Shown here piece by piece: positions 40,899 to 52,638 of a stretch of DNA of 64,000 nt (position 1 is its first letter; every line of letters starts with the position of its first letter). The DNA comes from JAWKWA01 sp041397765. Lineage in GTDB: Bacteria > Pseudomonadota > Alphaproteobacteria > Rhizobiales > Hyphomicrobiaceae. A program made the translations under genes and the position numbers. The DNA is taken from NCBI GenBank assembly GCA_041397765.1, contig JAWKWA010000005.1, positions 62,001 through 126,000 on the forward strand. The letters run 5' to 3'. The notes beneath the pieces are model-generated. The model had not been told where the DNA came from. It searched no databases and saw only the letters and a program-made list of their open reading frames with translations.

Positions 40899-41351
40899 GT
40901 GTTCAAGCCCGGGCTGTTTTGCCTTTCGATCGTTGCTGCGCTGATGGTGTTTCAGCCGGCGCCGGTTCGAGCAGACGATTCCCAGAACGTGATCAGCAGG
41001 ATCTCGGCGCGTGACGTCGAAAATCTGCTGCGCGAGATGAACATCGAGTTCAAGGAGGTGGACACCGACGTCTACCAGTTGCAGTTGAGCGGCCTGAAGG
41101 TGCTGTTCTTCAACAAGGGCGAGGACGTGCAGCTCTATGCCGGCTTCACGCTCGACCAGAAGCCGACGCTGACCCGCATCAACGAGTGGAACCGCGACAA
41201 GCGCTTCTCGCGCGCCTATATCGACAAGGAAGGCGATCCGGTCATCGAGGCCGATCTCGACGCCGCGGGCGGCGTGACGCGGCTCGGCCTGCGCAAGTTC
41301 ATCGAGCTGTTCCAGTTCTCCATGGAGCAGTTCACCAAGCACATCAACTGA
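40899..41351 (+). CDS. YbjN-domain secreted protein
   Basis: The 150-residue protein starts at GTG 40899 with GAGGAGG upstream. It has a signal peptide (LFCLSIVAALMVFQPAPVRA) and a YbjN domain of about 120 residues. LLREMNIEFKEVDTDVYQL, the strand LKVLFFNKGEDVQLYAGF, NEWNRDKRFSRAYID and DLDAAGGVT are typical. YbjN-like domains resemble type III chaperone folds; the role of exported versions in alphaproteobacteria is unknown. It converges on mutS. Confidence 0.85.
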   Translation: MFKPGLFCLSIVAALMVFQPAPVRADDSQNVISRISARDVENLLREMNIEFKEVDTDVYQLQLSGLKVLFFNKGEDVQLYAGFTLDQKPTLTRINEWNRDKRFSRAYIDKEGDPVIEADLDAAGGVTRLGLRKFIELFQFSMEQFTKHIN

Positions 41352-41607
41352 TCTGATCCAGTCCTCGCCGCGCCGCAACTGGCGAGGCGAGGACACCCGC
41401 GGCCGTCGCGGTCGGGTGGGGACAGATGAGCTGCAGCACGGGCATCCGGTCGGGCCGGCCGGATGCCCTTCGCATATCCGGCAGGCCGGCAGCCGACCAC
41501 TCGATGTCGTCGCGTCATCGGATGGGAGCGGACGGTTGGGTGCGGGCGAGGGGCCCGGACCCCGAAAGGTTGGCGGCGCGTCGTGCCGGCACCGGGGATG
41601 CAGGCGG

Positions 41608-44556
41608 TCAACCCTTCCCCGCCGTCTCCTTCAGCCGGTAGAGCTGCTCGAGCGCCTCGCGTGGCGAGAGCCGGTCGGGATCGATCGCCGCGAGCGCCGC
41701 AACGAGCGGTGATGGTCCGGCGCGCTCCATTCCTTCACCTTCTCCCGCGCCTTTTCCCCCCGGATGGACCGATCTCGGCCGCGCCGCCGCAAACAGCGGC
41801 AGGTCCTCGACCAGCCGCTCGGGCGAGACCCGCGCGTCGCTCTCCTCCAGCAGCTTCAGCACCTCCCCTGCCCGTGCGATCACGGCACCCGGCAACCCTG
41901 CGAGCTTGGCCACCTGGATGCCGTATGAGCGGTCGGCCGCACCCGGCACCACCTTGTGCAGGAAGACGATGTCGTCCTGCCATTCCCGCACCTCGATCGT
42001 CGCATTGGCGAGGCCGGGCAGCCGGTCGGCGAGCGCCGTCAGCTCGTGGTAATGCGTGGCGAACAGCGCCCGGCAGCGATTGACCTCGTAGAGATGCTCG
42101 ACCGTCGCCCAGGCGATCGACAGGCCGTCGAAGGTCGCGGTGCCGCGGCCGATCTCGTCGAGGATGACGAGCGCGCGCTCGCCGGCCTGGTTGAGGATGC
42201 CGGCCGTCTCGACCATCTCGACCATGAAGGTCGAGCGTCCACGCGCGATGTCGTCGGAGGCGCCGACCCGGCTGAACAGCCGGTCGACGATGCCGATATG
42301 GGCCGACTGCGCCGGCACATAAGAGCCCATCTGCGCCATGACCGCGATCAGCGCGTTCTGCCTGAGGAAGGTCGACTTGCCGGCCATGTTGGGGCCGGTC
42401 AGCAGCCAGATGCGCGCCGACGCCGCCTCGTCGAAGCCGGGCAGGTCGGCGGCGCCCGTACTCTCATCCTGGGTGTACGCCTCGGCCGCGGCCTCCCCCG
42501 GACCGCCCCGCCGCCGCGACTTTCTGCCGACCGGTCCCGGCGGCCGGCCGAGCACGCAATCGTTCTCGATGAACGCCTGGCGCATGTCCTTCTTCAACGC
42601 CTGCTCGACCACCGGATGGCGGCCGCCGCGGATCTCGAAGGCGAGACTTCCATCGAGGTTCGGCCGCACATAGCCCTGCTCGGCGGCGACCTCGGCGAGG
42701 CCCTGATAATGGTCGAGCCCGGCGAGGGCGGCGGCGATCGCGCCGAGCCGTCGCTCCTCTGCGCCGATCCGGGCGGCGAGGGCCGCGAACACCTCCTGCT
42801 CGATGGCGAGCGCGCGGTCGGCCGCCGAGGTGATCCGCCCTTCGGCCTCCGACAATTCGGCGGTCGTGAAGCGGACCTGGCTGGCGAGTGTCTGGCGGTG
42901 GCGGAAACGCTCGGCGAGCGGCGGCGCCATCATCCCCTTGGCGTTCGTGGCGCTCACCTCGATGAAGAAGCCGAGCACATTGTTGTGCTTGACCTTCAGC
43001 GAGCGGATGCCGGTCTCGTCCTGGTAGCGCGCCTGCAACTCGGCGAGCACCTGCCGGCTCTCGTCGCGCAGCCGACGGTTCTCGTCGAGATCGGCCCGGT
43101 AGCCGGCCCTGACGAAGCCACCGTCGCGCCGCTGCACGGGAAGCTCGTCGGCAAGAGCGGCCGCGAGCTCGCCGGCAAGCTCGCCAGACGCCTCGCCCAG
43201 GCAATCGCGGACGAGCGCGAGCTCGTCCGGCAGACCGAGCGCCGCTCGCGTGCCCTCGAGCAGCTGCCGGCACGCCGCCGCCACCGCCAGCCCGTCGCGG
43301 ATGGTGCCGAGGTCGCGCGGCGAGCCGCGCCCGAAGGCGAGGCGGGCGAGCGCCCGGCCGATATCGGGGGAGCGCTTCAGCGCCTCGCGCAGGTCGAGGC
43401 GCAATCCGTCCTCCGCCTTCAGGAAACCCGCAGCATCGAGCCGCGCCGCGATCACGCCCGGATCGCGCAAGGGGCTGGCGAGCCGGCTCGCCAGCTCGCG
43501 CGCGCCCGCCCCCGTCACTGTCCGGTCGAGCGCTGCCAGAAGGCTGCCCTCCTTGGCGCCGGAGGTGGTGCGGACGAGCTCCAGATTGCTGCGCGTCGCC
43601 GCGTCGATCACCATGACGGAGGCGGGCCCCGACCGGCGCGGCGGCCGCAGCACCGGCCGGCGGCCGAGCTGCGTCAGGTCGACATAGCCGAGCAGCCCCG
43701 CGACGGCTGCGAGCTCCATGCGCGAGAAGCTGCCGAAGCCGGCGATGTCGGCGACGCCGAGCCGCTCCTTCAACAGCCGCTCGCCGGACACGCTGTCGAA
43801 CTGGGCGCGCGGCATCGGCGTCAGCGCCGCGCCGACGAGGGCGGCGAGCTCCTTGAGGCGCTTGTCGCCGGCGGCCGTGTCGGCGACCAGGATCTCGCCG
43901 GGCAGGAGCCGCGCCAGCTCGCCGGCGAGATCGGCCCGGCCCGTCTCGCCGATCACGAGCTCGCCCGTCGAGATGTCGAGCGAGGCGAGCGCCACCTCCG
44001 CGCCCGGGCCCGCCCGCCCCACCGGCGCCTCGACGAGCGCGGTCAGGAAATTGTTGCGCCGGGCATCGAGCAGCGTGTCCTCGGTGAGCGTGCCGGGCGT
44101 GACGAGGCGGATCACATCGCGCTTCACCACCGACTTGGAGCCACGCTTGCGCGCCTCGGCCGGGTCCTCGAGCTGCTCGCAGACGGCGACCCGGTGGCCC
44201 TTGCGGATCAGCCGCTGCAGGTAGTCGTCGGCGGCATGCACCGGCACCCCGCACATCGGGATGTCCTCGCCCAGGTGCTTGCCCCGTTTGGTCAGCGCGA
44301 TGCCGAGCGCCTCGGAGGCGACCGCCGCATCATCGAAGAACAGCTCGTAGAAATCGCCCATCCGGTAGAACAGCAGGCAGCCCGGATTGGCGGCCTTGAT
44401 CTCGATATATTGGGCCATCATCGGCGTCAGCGGCAGGTCGGGCGTGCCCGCGCCTTCCTCCTCGCGCGTGCCCTCGCCCTCTCCGCCCGCCTCCTGGTCG
44501 AGGGCGGTTCCCGCCTCGTCCGCCTCGGTTGCCTCGTGCTTGCGGGGTCTTGCCAT
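41608..44556 (-). CDS. mutS: DNA mismatch repair protein MutS
   Basis: The 982-residue ATPase recognises mispairs. The N-terminal mismatch-binding domain has the Phe-x-Glu motif in FYRMGDFYELFF. The core lever and clamp domains follow, then Walker A TGPNMAGKSTFLRQ, Walker B ALVILDEIGRGT and ATHYHEL. It is longer than many MutS proteins because of an acidic N-terminal leader (GTALDQEAGGEGEGTREEE) and a ~38-residue insert (GRKSRRRGGPGEAAAEAYTQ and following) just before the ATPase domain. ATG 44556 is likely; a start nearer the conserved PMMAQYIEIKAANPG is possible. Confidence 0.95.
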   Translation of the reverse strand: MARPRKHEATEADEAGTALDQEAGGEGEGTREEEGAGTPDLPLTPMMAQYIEIKAANPGCLLFYRMGDFYELFFDDAAVASEALGIALTKRGKHLGEDIPMCGVPVHAADDYLQRLIRKGHRVAVCEQLEDPAEARKRGSKSVVKRDVIRLVTPGTLTEDTLLDARRNNFLTALVEAPVGRAGPGAEVALASLDISTGELVIGETGRADLAGELARLLPGEILVADTAAGDKRLKELAALVGAALTPMPRAQFDSVSGERLLKERLGVADIAGFGSFSRMELAAVAGLLGYVDLTQLGRRPVLRPPRRSGPASVMVIDAATRSNLELVRTTSGAKEGSLLAALDRTVTGAGARELASRLASPLRDPGVIAARLDAAGFLKAEDGLRLDLREALKRSPDIGRALARLAFGRGSPRDLGTIRDGLAVAAACRQLLEGTRAALGLPDELALVRDCLGEASGELAGELAAALADELPVQRRDGGFVRAGYRADLDENRRLRDESRQVLAELQARYQDETGIRSLKVKHNNVLGFFIEVSATNAKGMMAPPLAERFRHRQTLASQVRFTTAELSEAEGRITSAADRALAIEQEVFAALAARIGAEERRLGAIAAALAGLDHYQGLAEVAAEQGYVRPNLDGSLAFEIRGGRHPVVEQALKKDMRQAFIENDCVLGRPPGPVGRKSRRRGGPGEAAAEAYTQDESTGAADLPGFDEAASARIWLLTGPNMAGKSTFLRQNALIAVMAQMGSYVPAQSAHIGIVDRLFSRVGASDDIARGRSTFMVEMVETAGILNQAGERALVILDEIGRGTATFDGLSIAWATVEHLYEVNRCRALFATHYHELTALADRLPGLANATIEVREWQDDIVFLHKVVPGAADRSYGIQVAKLAGLPGAVIARAGEVLKLLEESDARVSPERLVEDLPLFAAARPRSVHPGGKGAGEGEGMERAGPSPLVAALAAIDPDRLSPREALEQLYRLKETAGKG

Positions 44557-44838
44557 CTGGGCGGCCTGTCCAAATCGGGCGGAGTTGGGAGAGGGGCACC
44601 GGGCGGCCCGGCTGCATGGGGAGAGGAACCGTCGGCCGACCGTCCTGTCAAGCCGCGAGCCGGGCGGCGGCATTCACACCCGATCCCCGCCGCCCATCGA
44701 GAGACCATGTCGCTCGGCAGTTCGGACGATTGAGAGGATGCGGACCGGCCGCTATGGTGTCGCCGATCCCTTGGCCGGATCCTCGCCCGCGAGTGTCCGG
44801 CCGTCCCCCCACGAAGTCGAGAAGAAACGAAAGCCGTC

Positions 44839-47107
<2,269 letters not shown>

Positions 47108-47118
47108 GGAGCGGGCGG

Positions 47119-47505
47119 GTGAAACCGGCGGCCGAGGGCATGAGCGCGACGCTCGAGATCGCGACGGATGAGGCGCATACCGCCTCGGCCGCCGGCAATC
47201 CGGGCGTCCATGTCGTCGCGACGACCGCGCTCATCCTGTTCCTCGAGGAGGCGGCGCATCGCGCCATCGCCGGCCTCTACGAGGAGGGGGAGGGCTCGCT
47301 CGGCACGCGCGTCGAGGTCGATCACGTCGGCGCCTGTCTCGCGGGAACTCAGGTCGCAGCGACGGCGCGGGTGCTCGCCGTCGAGGGCCGCAAGGTGACC
47401 TTCGCCGTCGAGGCGCGGGCGGGTGACAAGCTGCTGATGACCGGGCGCCACGAGCGAGTCGTGGTCGAACTCGCGCGCTTCCTGAAAAGGCAGGGCCTCG
47501 TCTGA
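47119..47505 (+). CDS. FlK-like hotdog-fold thioesterase family protein
   Basis: The 128-residue protein resembles fluoroacetyl-CoA thioesterase-like hotdog proteins. It has VVATTALILFLEEAAHRAI, SLGTRVEVDHVGACLAGTQV and FAVEARAGDKLLMTGRHERV. The family has a Thr/Glu/His triad; here Glu is in FLEEAAH and His in VDHVGA. Substrate is unknown. GTG 47119 is chosen because GAGGAG lies 9 nt upstream. Its 3' end is overlapped by 157 bp of the antisense extension of the next gene. Confidence 0.8.
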   Translation: MKPAAEGMSATLEIATDEAHTASAAGNPGVHVVATTALILFLEEAAHRAIAGLYEEGEGSLGTRVEVDHVGACLAGTQVAATARVLAVEGRKVTFAVEARAGDKLLMTGRHERVVVELARFLKRQGLV

Positions 47506-48164
47506 CGTCTGGTGGAGCAAATTTGAAGGTTTGAGTCCCGGCCGCTCCGGGCGGAACTCCACCAGCCGCCGGTCGCGATCCAGCGATCGACCTGGTCGAG
47601 CCGGTCGGCGCCCCAGAACATCTCGCCCTCGACGATGAAGGTCGGCGTGCCGAAGACGCCGGCATCGAGCGCGGCATGCACGTGCTCGCGCAGGCGCGAT
47701 TTGACGCTCTCCGCGCTCATCGCCGCCAGCACCTCGCCCGGCTCGATGCCGCACTCGCCCGCGACCTCTGCGACGGCACCGGGGCTCGACATGTCGCGCC
47801 CCTCCGCCCAATGCGCCCGGAACACCGCCTGCCCGAACCGGACGGCGAGCGCCGCGTCGCGGTCCTTCACATGCGTGAAGGCGCGGGCGGCCGGCAGCGG
47901 CGCGAACTGCACCGGCGCACCCGGCAGATGGGGAATGCCCATCAGCCGGGCCGAGCGCGGCCAGTCATGCGCGAAATAGGCGCCCTTCAGCGGCGTGTCC
48001 GGCACGGCCTTGAGGCCCATCACCTTGAGGACGCTGACACCGAGCAGCGTCGGCCGCCAATCGACCGCGCGCCCATGCTTCTCCGCGACCCGCATGATGC
48101 CGACCGAGCCGAGATAGGCGTAAGGCGAGATGAAGTCGAAATAGAAGGCGATCGGCTCGGCCAT
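47349..48164 (-). CDS. 2-hydroxychromene-2-carboxylate isomerase family protein with run-on C terminus
   Basis: The first 200 residues form a complete DsbA-superfamily HCCA isomerase-like protein. It begins IAFYFDFISPYAYLG, has FRAHWAEGRDMSSPGAVAEV and ends FGTPTFIVEGEMFWGADRLD, with the helix to IATGG. Relatives use glutathione to isomerise ring-cleavage products; the role here is unknown. At codon 201, where relatives stop, the frame enters a repeat element (47509-47565) and reads TGG TGG. It continues for 71 residues antisense to the thioesterase gene. The tail is Ser/Arg/Thr-rich and looks non-native. ATG 48164 is used; GTG 48170 has a slightly better ribosome binding site. Confidence 0.8.
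   Translation of the reverse strand: MAEPIAFYFDFISPYAYLGSVGIMRVAEKHGRAVDWRPTLLGVSVLKVMGLKAVPDTPLKGAYFAHDWPRSARLMGIPHLPGAPVQFAPLPAARAFTHVKDRDAALAVRFGQAVFRAHWAEGRDMSSPGAVAEVAGECGIEPGEVLAAMSAESVKSRLREHVHAALDAGVFGTPTFIVEGEMFWGADRLDQVDRWIATGGWWSSARSGRDSNLQICSTRRQTRPCLFRKRASSTTTRSWRPVISSLSPARASTAKVTLRPSTASTRAVAAT
47509..47565. repeat. Short module-A copy of the CTAG-flanked repeat, with CTGG/CCAG ends
   Basis: This 57-bp copy starts CTGGTGGAGCAAATTTGA and ends GAACTCCACCAG. It shares TGGAGCNNATTTGA and AGTCCCGG with module A of the full copies. Where full copies have CTAG at each end, this one has CTGG and CCAG. The change turns the TAG that would end the isomerase gene into TGG. It lies between the thioesterase gene and the isomerase gene. 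Confidence 0.75.
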
Positions 48165-48218
48165 CGGCACCCGTCATCCTCTCAACACCCGCGAAGACGG
48201 GGCGCGTCTCCCACGCCC

Positions 48219-49217
48219 TCACATCACCGACTTCGCCTCCGGCGCGATCCGCGAGGTCATTTCGTCGGGGGCGCCGAAATGGGCGAAATAGCGCGGATCG
48301 ATCTTCTCGACCGGCAGGATGATGCAGACGTCGACCGTGTTGAACTGCCGGTCGACATAGGCGCCGTCGCCGACATAGGCGCCGAGCCTCAGATAGCCCT
48401 TGATGAGCGGTGGCAGCGCCTTGAGGGCCGCCTTGGTGTCGATCTCGTCCTTTGGCACCAGATCCATCGAGGTGTAGAGATGCTCGTGGGTGCGCACCCG
48501 CCATTCGGGCGGCGCGAGCGCGTGGTGATGAAGGAAGGACAGCGCCATGCGATGGGCTTCGGGATCGGTGCCCTCGAAGCTCGCGCAGCCGATCATCACG
48601 TCGATGCCGTGCTCGCGCACATAGGTCCACAGCCCGTGCCAGAGCAGCTCCACCGTGCGCTTGTTGCGATAGGGCTTCAGCACGCAGGACCGGCCGAGCT
48701 CCATGAAGCGGTAGCCCGGGCTCTTGGCGGCGACGAGCGGGGCGATGTCGTACTCCCCTTGCGTGTAGAAGCCGCCGTTCTGCTCGGCCACCTCTTGCCG
48801 TAGCACCCGGTAGGTTCCGACCACGCGGGGATGCCGGCGCCATCCGCCCGCGCCCTCGGCCGGCACCGCATGATCGACCACCAGCAGGTGGTCGCAGAAC
48901 CGGTCATAGGCGTCCTCGTCGCGCCGCATCAGCATGGCCGCCGTGTTCGGCTTGGCGGCCATCTCCTCGTAGAACACCTTGTAGCGCAGCCGCTGCGCCC
49001 GGCGGATGTCGCGCCGCGACTGGGCGAGGCGGACCTCCAGCGTGCCGATCCGGCCATAGACCTTGATCGGGCCGCGCGGCCGGATGAAGGGCGCGGCCAC
49101 ATAGGGCCGCATCGCCGAGCGCTGCCGCGCCATGATGCGGGCCGGCAGGGCCGCGTAAGGGCGTTTCGGTGTCAGTGACTTCACGAGTCGGCGCGGACTG
49201 AGTGGTCCGAGGCGCAT
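48219..49217 (-). CDS. olsB: L-ornithine N-alpha-acyltransferase (OlsB)
   Basis: The 332-residue protein matches OlsB of rhizobia over its length. It has the N-terminal GRIGTLEVRLAQSRRDIRRA, RLRYKVFYEEM, FCDHLLVVDH, NGGFYTQGEYDIAPL, ELGRSCVLKPYRNKRTVELL, MIGCASFEGTDPEA, PPLIKGYLRLGAYVGDGAYV and the ending PRYFAHFG. OlsB transfers a 3-hydroxyacyl chain from ACP to ornithine, the first step to phosphorus-free ornithine lipids. ATG 49217 follows GGGGAGGAG; upstream sequence in frame is not similar. OlsA is not adjacent. The family often responds to phosphate limitation, which cannot be judged here. Confidence 0.87.
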   Translation of the reverse strand: MRLGPLSPRRLVKSLTPKRPYAALPARIMARQRSAMRPYVAAPFIRPRGPIKVYGRIGTLEVRLAQSRRDIRRAQRLRYKVFYEEMAAKPNTAAMLMRRDEDAYDRFCDHLLVVDHAVPAEGAGGWRRHPRVVGTYRVLRQEVAEQNGGFYTQGEYDIAPLVAAKSPGYRFMELGRSCVLKPYRNKRTVELLWHGLWTYVREHGIDVMIGCASFEGTDPEAHRMALSFLHHHALAPPEWRVRTHEHLYTSMDLVPKDEIDTKAALKALPPLIKGYLRLGAYVGDGAYVDRQFNTVDVCIILPVEKIDPRYFAHFGAPDEMTSRIAPEAKSVM

Positions 49218-49491
49218 CGGGCTCCTCCCCAACGGACGGCGGGCCAATCTCGCGGCCGGACGGACGTCTCGCGACGCACTTCTCGTGGCTGCGGCCGCGG
49301 GCGCCACGATGCTTGGTTTTGCCGGATTCGGCCATAGATTTCGCCCGGACGCAAACTGATTTGCAAAACCGACCCTGGCCGGCTCACCGGGGCCGGCCGC
49401 CCTCGCCGCGGTGTCGGCGCTCGCTCTCGGGGCGGGCACGGACGATCGCCCCGCGCGACGTGCCCGTCGGACATGGGCAAGGTCGTCCAAT

Positions 49492-49558
49492 TTGTGATCA
49501 CAAGGTTGACCCGTGCCGGATTTGACCACAGGATGGCCGCCTCGCCTCTGTGATCAAA
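49492..49558. promoter_or_regulatory. Palindromic operator-like sites before the FAD oxidoreductase operon
   Basis: TTGTGATCACAA at 49492-49503 is a perfect 12-bp palindrome. A second dyad pairs TTTGACCACA (49521-49530) with TGTGATCAAA (49549-49558), sharing the same half site and ending 16 bp before the start codon at 49575. The half site recalls GntR- or CRP-type operators. The 357-bp gap 49218-49574 contains no other recognisable feature. Confidence 0.5.
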
Positions 49559-49574
49559 TGCGTGGTGCCGTTTC

Positions 49575-50924
49575 ATGCCTGCCTCGAGCCTGCCGAACCC
49601 GATCGCCGCTGCCCAATCCCTCGCTGCCGTCGAGGCGGCGGGGCCGCCGCGCAACCGCGAGCCGACCTGGTACGAGGCCTCCGCGGGCGCGGCGGCGCCT
49701 CGCCCGCCGCTCGCGGGTGACCTGAAGGCCGATGTCGCGATCGTCGGCGCCGGATTCGTCGGGACGAGTGCCGCCCTGCATCTGGCATCCCGCGGCCTGT
49801 CGGTGGTCGTGCTCGAGACCCGCCATGTCGGCGGCGGCGGATCGGGCCGCAATGGTGGCCTCATGGTGCCAGGCCCCCGCCGCGACCAGGACTGGCTGGA
49901 GGCAAAGCTCGGCCGCGATGGGGCCAAGGCGCTCTGGGAGATGTATCTGGAGGCCCGCGCGCATCTGCGCGGCCTCGTCACCGGGCATGGCATCGACTGC
50001 GACATGCGCGACGGTTTCATCCATTGCGCCCACAAGCGCGCCTTCGTCGGCCCCCTCGCCGACTATGCCGAGAAGATGGCGCGCGACTACGGCTATACCG
50101 CCATGACGCCGCTCGACCGGGCAAAGACCGCCGAGGCGGTGGGGAGCGAGGCCTATCACGGCGCCCTCTATGATGCCGACGGCGGTCATGTCCACCCGCT
50201 GAAGCTGGTGCGCGGGATCGCCCGCGCCGCCGAAGCGAAGGGCGCCGTCATCCACGAGGCGACGAGGGTCCTGTCCGTCGACGAGGTGGCGGGCGGCGTC
50301 GAGGTCAGGACGGCGACCGGCCGCGTCCGCGCCGGCATGGCAATCCTCGCCACCAACGGCTATTCGGAGGGCCTCGCTGCCGATCTCGACCGCCATGTCA
50401 TGCCGATCGAGGCCTATGTGATCGCGACCGAGCCGCTGCCAGAGCCCTTGCGCTCGCAAATCCTGCCCAGGCGCCCCTCGGTCTCCGACACCCGCTTCGT
50501 CGTCAACTACTTCCGCGTATCGGCCGACCACCGCATGGTGTTCGGCGGCGGCGAGACCTATGGCGCCGGCCACCCCGCCGACATCGGCGCCTTCGTCCGG
50601 CCCTACATGCTGTCGATCTACCCGCAGTTGCGCGACATTCCCGTCGCCTATGGCTGGTCGGGCCGCATCGGCATCACGCCGAACCGGATGCCCTTCGTCC
50701 GCCGCCTCTCGCCCCATGTGCTGACGGCCGCCGGCCTCAGCGGCCAGGGCGTGGTGCTCGGCCCCTATTACGGCCAGGTGCTCGCCGAGGCCGTCGCCGG
50801 CACCATGGAGCGCTTCGACCGCCTCGCCGCCCTCGATGTTCCGGTCTTTCCCGGCGGCCGGCGGTTCCGGTTGCCCATGCTGATGGCGGCCCTCACCTTC
50901 TATGCGATCCGCGACCGGCTCTGA
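49575..50924 (+). CDS. FAD-dependent amine or amino-acid oxidoreductase (DAO family, PuuB-like)
   Basis: The 449-residue protein has the Rossmann motif GAGFVGTSAALHLASRGLSV near residues 58-77, then the GSGRNGGLMVPGP segment typical of gamma-glutamylputrescine oxidoreductase-like enzymes. A GIALATNG-type motif (MAILATNGYSEGL) lies in the middle and a C-terminal GLSGQGVVLGPYYGQVLAEA binds FAD. It would oxidise a secondary or primary amine to aldehyde or ketone. The C-terminal end is hydrophobic (LPMLMAALTFYAIRD). It starts a three-gene operon with an amidohydrolase and a decarboxylase; no obvious ribosome binding site precedes its ATG. Confidence 0.8.
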   Translation: MPASSLPNPIAAAQSLAAVEAAGPPRNREPTWYEASAGAAAPRPPLAGDLKADVAIVGAGFVGTSAALHLASRGLSVVVLETRHVGGGGSGRNGGLMVPGPRRDQDWLEAKLGRDGAKALWEMYLEARAHLRGLVTGHGIDCDMRDGFIHCAHKRAFVGPLADYAEKMARDYGYTAMTPLDRAKTAEAVGSEAYHGALYDADGGHVHPLKLVRGIARAAEAKGAVIHEATRVLSVDEVAGGVEVRTATGRVRAGMAILATNGYSEGLAADLDRHVMPIEAYVIATEPLPEPLRSQILPRRPSVSDTRFVVNYFRVSADHRMVFGGGETYGAGHPADIGAFVRPYMLSIYPQLRDIPVAYGWSGRIGITPNRMPFVRRLSPHVLTAAGLSGQGVVLGPYYGQVLAEAVAGTMERFDRLAALDVPVFPGGRRFRLPMLMAALTFYAIRDRL

Positions 50925-51023
50925 GCCGCCGCGCCCCTCGATGCCGCAGCCATGTTCCGATGCGGCCTCGCCGGTGCTACCTGTTGGCGCTCGACCCTCT
51001 CACCGACAGCGAGCCCCATCCCC

Positions 51024-52625
51024 ATGTCCGCCAAGATGTCCGCCAAGGCCACGGCATTCGATTGGATCACGCGACACAGGAACGACTGGTCCGACTGGTC
51101 GCACACCATCTGGCAATTCGGCGAGACCGCCTGGCGCGAATACCGCTCGGCCGCCTGGTATGTGGAGCGCCTGAAGGCCGAGGGCTTCGAGGTCGAGGCC
51201 GGCTCGGCCGGCATGCCGACCGCCTTCGCCGCCACCTGGGAGAACGGCGCCGGTCCGGTGATCGCCGGCTATGGGGAGTATGACGGCATTCCCGGCAACT
51301 GCCAGGCGGCCGACACGGTCGAGCGGCCGCGCGACGGCCTCTCCGTCCATGCCGGTGGCCACACCGATCCCCATTCCGCGCTCGGCATCTCCTCGCTCGC
51401 CGGATTCCTCGCCGCCAAGTCCGCCATGCAGCGCCACGACATCAAGGGGCGCCTCAAATTCTTCGGCGAGCCGGCCGAGAAGGTCCGCGGCTCCAAGCCC
51501 ATCCACGCCGCCCGCGGCTACTACGACGGCCTTGACGCGGCGATCTCCTTTCATCCCTTCTACATGCTGCCGCTCTGCAACACGGTGCGCTGGGACACCC
51601 ATTGCGGCGCCGCCTATGCGATGATCTACACCTTCGAATGCGCAAGGCCCGAGACCTGGATGACGGGTGCCGCCGCCTCGCCCATTCCCGCCTCCCATGC
51701 CGATGCCCGCGCCCCTGGCGCCAACGACGCCGTCGTGCAGATGTACATGGACGGCAAGATGCTGAAGGAGCACATCCTCTCCTCCGGCATGAGCTGGTCG
51801 ATGAACGAGGCGATCCTGACCATGGGTCAGGCGACCGCCGACAACATCCCCGCCGGGCTCGCGCAGATCCAGTACATCGCCCGCGTGCCGACGGTCGCCC
51901 ATGCCGAGCATGTGGCGAAGGCGCTCGACCGCATCGCCGAGACGGCGGCCATGCGCGCGCACTGCACATGGCGGCGCGACTGGGTGGCGAAATCGCGTCC
52001 CGGCCTCGCCAATCATGCGATGGCCCGCGCCACCTATGCCAATCTCGCCGCCGTCGGCGCGCCGCGCTTCTCGGGCGAGGCCGTCGAGATCGCGCAACGC
52101 CTGCAGCAGCGGCTCGGCATCGCCCCGATGAACGAGCCCTTCCACCCCGCCATCTCCCAGCTCGTCGCCCCCGAGACGGCCGAGGCGGCGCTCCGCCGGA
52201 TGATCCCGCCCTCCCAGGAGCATTTCACCTCCGACGACTACACCGAGTTCTGCTGGCACTGCCCGACGGTGCGCCTCTATGTCGGCCGCCCTACACTCGC
52301 CCCCGCGCCCGGTCGCGGCGCCTATCCGGCCTGGGTGATGAACGCGCTCGGCGGCATCCCCGCGACCATCGACCCGATGATCGACACTGCCGCCCGCACC
52401 ATCGCGGCGACCATCGTCGACCTGCTGAGCGACGAGGCAATCCTCGCGGCGGCCAAGGCCGAGTTCATCGAGCGGACTGGCGGTGGCATCGGCGGCAGCA
52501 AGTGGATCGCTCCTCTTTGCGACTACGAGCCGCCCATCGATTTCCGCTGGCCCGAATATGTGACGACCGAGCGCGGCCGCGACTGGGTGATCCCGACGCC
52601 CTCCCCAAGCGGTCGCCGAGCCTGA
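51024..52625 (+). CDS. M20-family amidohydrolase (AbgB-like)
   Basis: The 533-residue protein belongs to the M20 dizinc peptidase group near aminobenzoyl-glutamate hydrolase subunit B. It has IWQFGETAWREYRSAAWYVE at the start, GYGEYDGIPGNCQAADT, SVHAGGHTDPHSALGISSLA with metal His/Asp, KFFGEPAEKVRGSKPIHAARGY with Glu, and SQEHFTSDDYTEFCWHCPTV at the end. Such enzymes cut amide bonds of N-acyl or N-aryl amino acids. ATG 51024 is chosen; an upstream ATG would add 24 unlikely residues. The gene lies 99 bp after the oxidoreductase and 13 bp before the decarboxylase. Confidence 0.85.
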   Translation: MSAKMSAKATAFDWITRHRNDWSDWSHTIWQFGETAWREYRSAAWYVERLKAEGFEVEAGSAGMPTAFAATWENGAGPVIAGYGEYDGIPGNCQAADTVERPRDGLSVHAGGHTDPHSALGISSLAGFLAAKSAMQRHDIKGRLKFFGEPAEKVRGSKPIHAARGYYDGLDAAISFHPFYMLPLCNTVRWDTHCGAAYAMIYTFECARPETWMTGAAASPIPASHADARAPGANDAVVQMYMDGKMLKEHILSSGMSWSMNEAILTMGQATADNIPAGLAQIQYIARVPTVAHAEHVAKALDRIAETAAMRAHCTWRRDWVAKSRPGLANHAMARATYANLAAVGAPRFSGEAVEIAQRLQQRLGIAPMNEPFHPAISQLVAPETAEAALRRMIPPSQEHFTSDDYTEFCWHCPTVRLYVGRPTLAPAPGRGAYPAWVMNALGGIPATIDPMIDTAARTIAATIVDLLSDEAILAAAKAEFIERTGGGIGGSKWIAPLCDYEPPIDFRWPEYVTTERGRDWVIPTPSPSGRRA

Positions 52626-52638
52626 GGAGGCGCGTCCC

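Noticed and set aside
41352..41607. Gene in the gap between the YbjN gene and mutS
   Set aside because: Short open frames here lack ribosome binding sites and similarity; the inverted repeat CCTCGCC/GGCGAGG may be a weak terminator but has no T tract.
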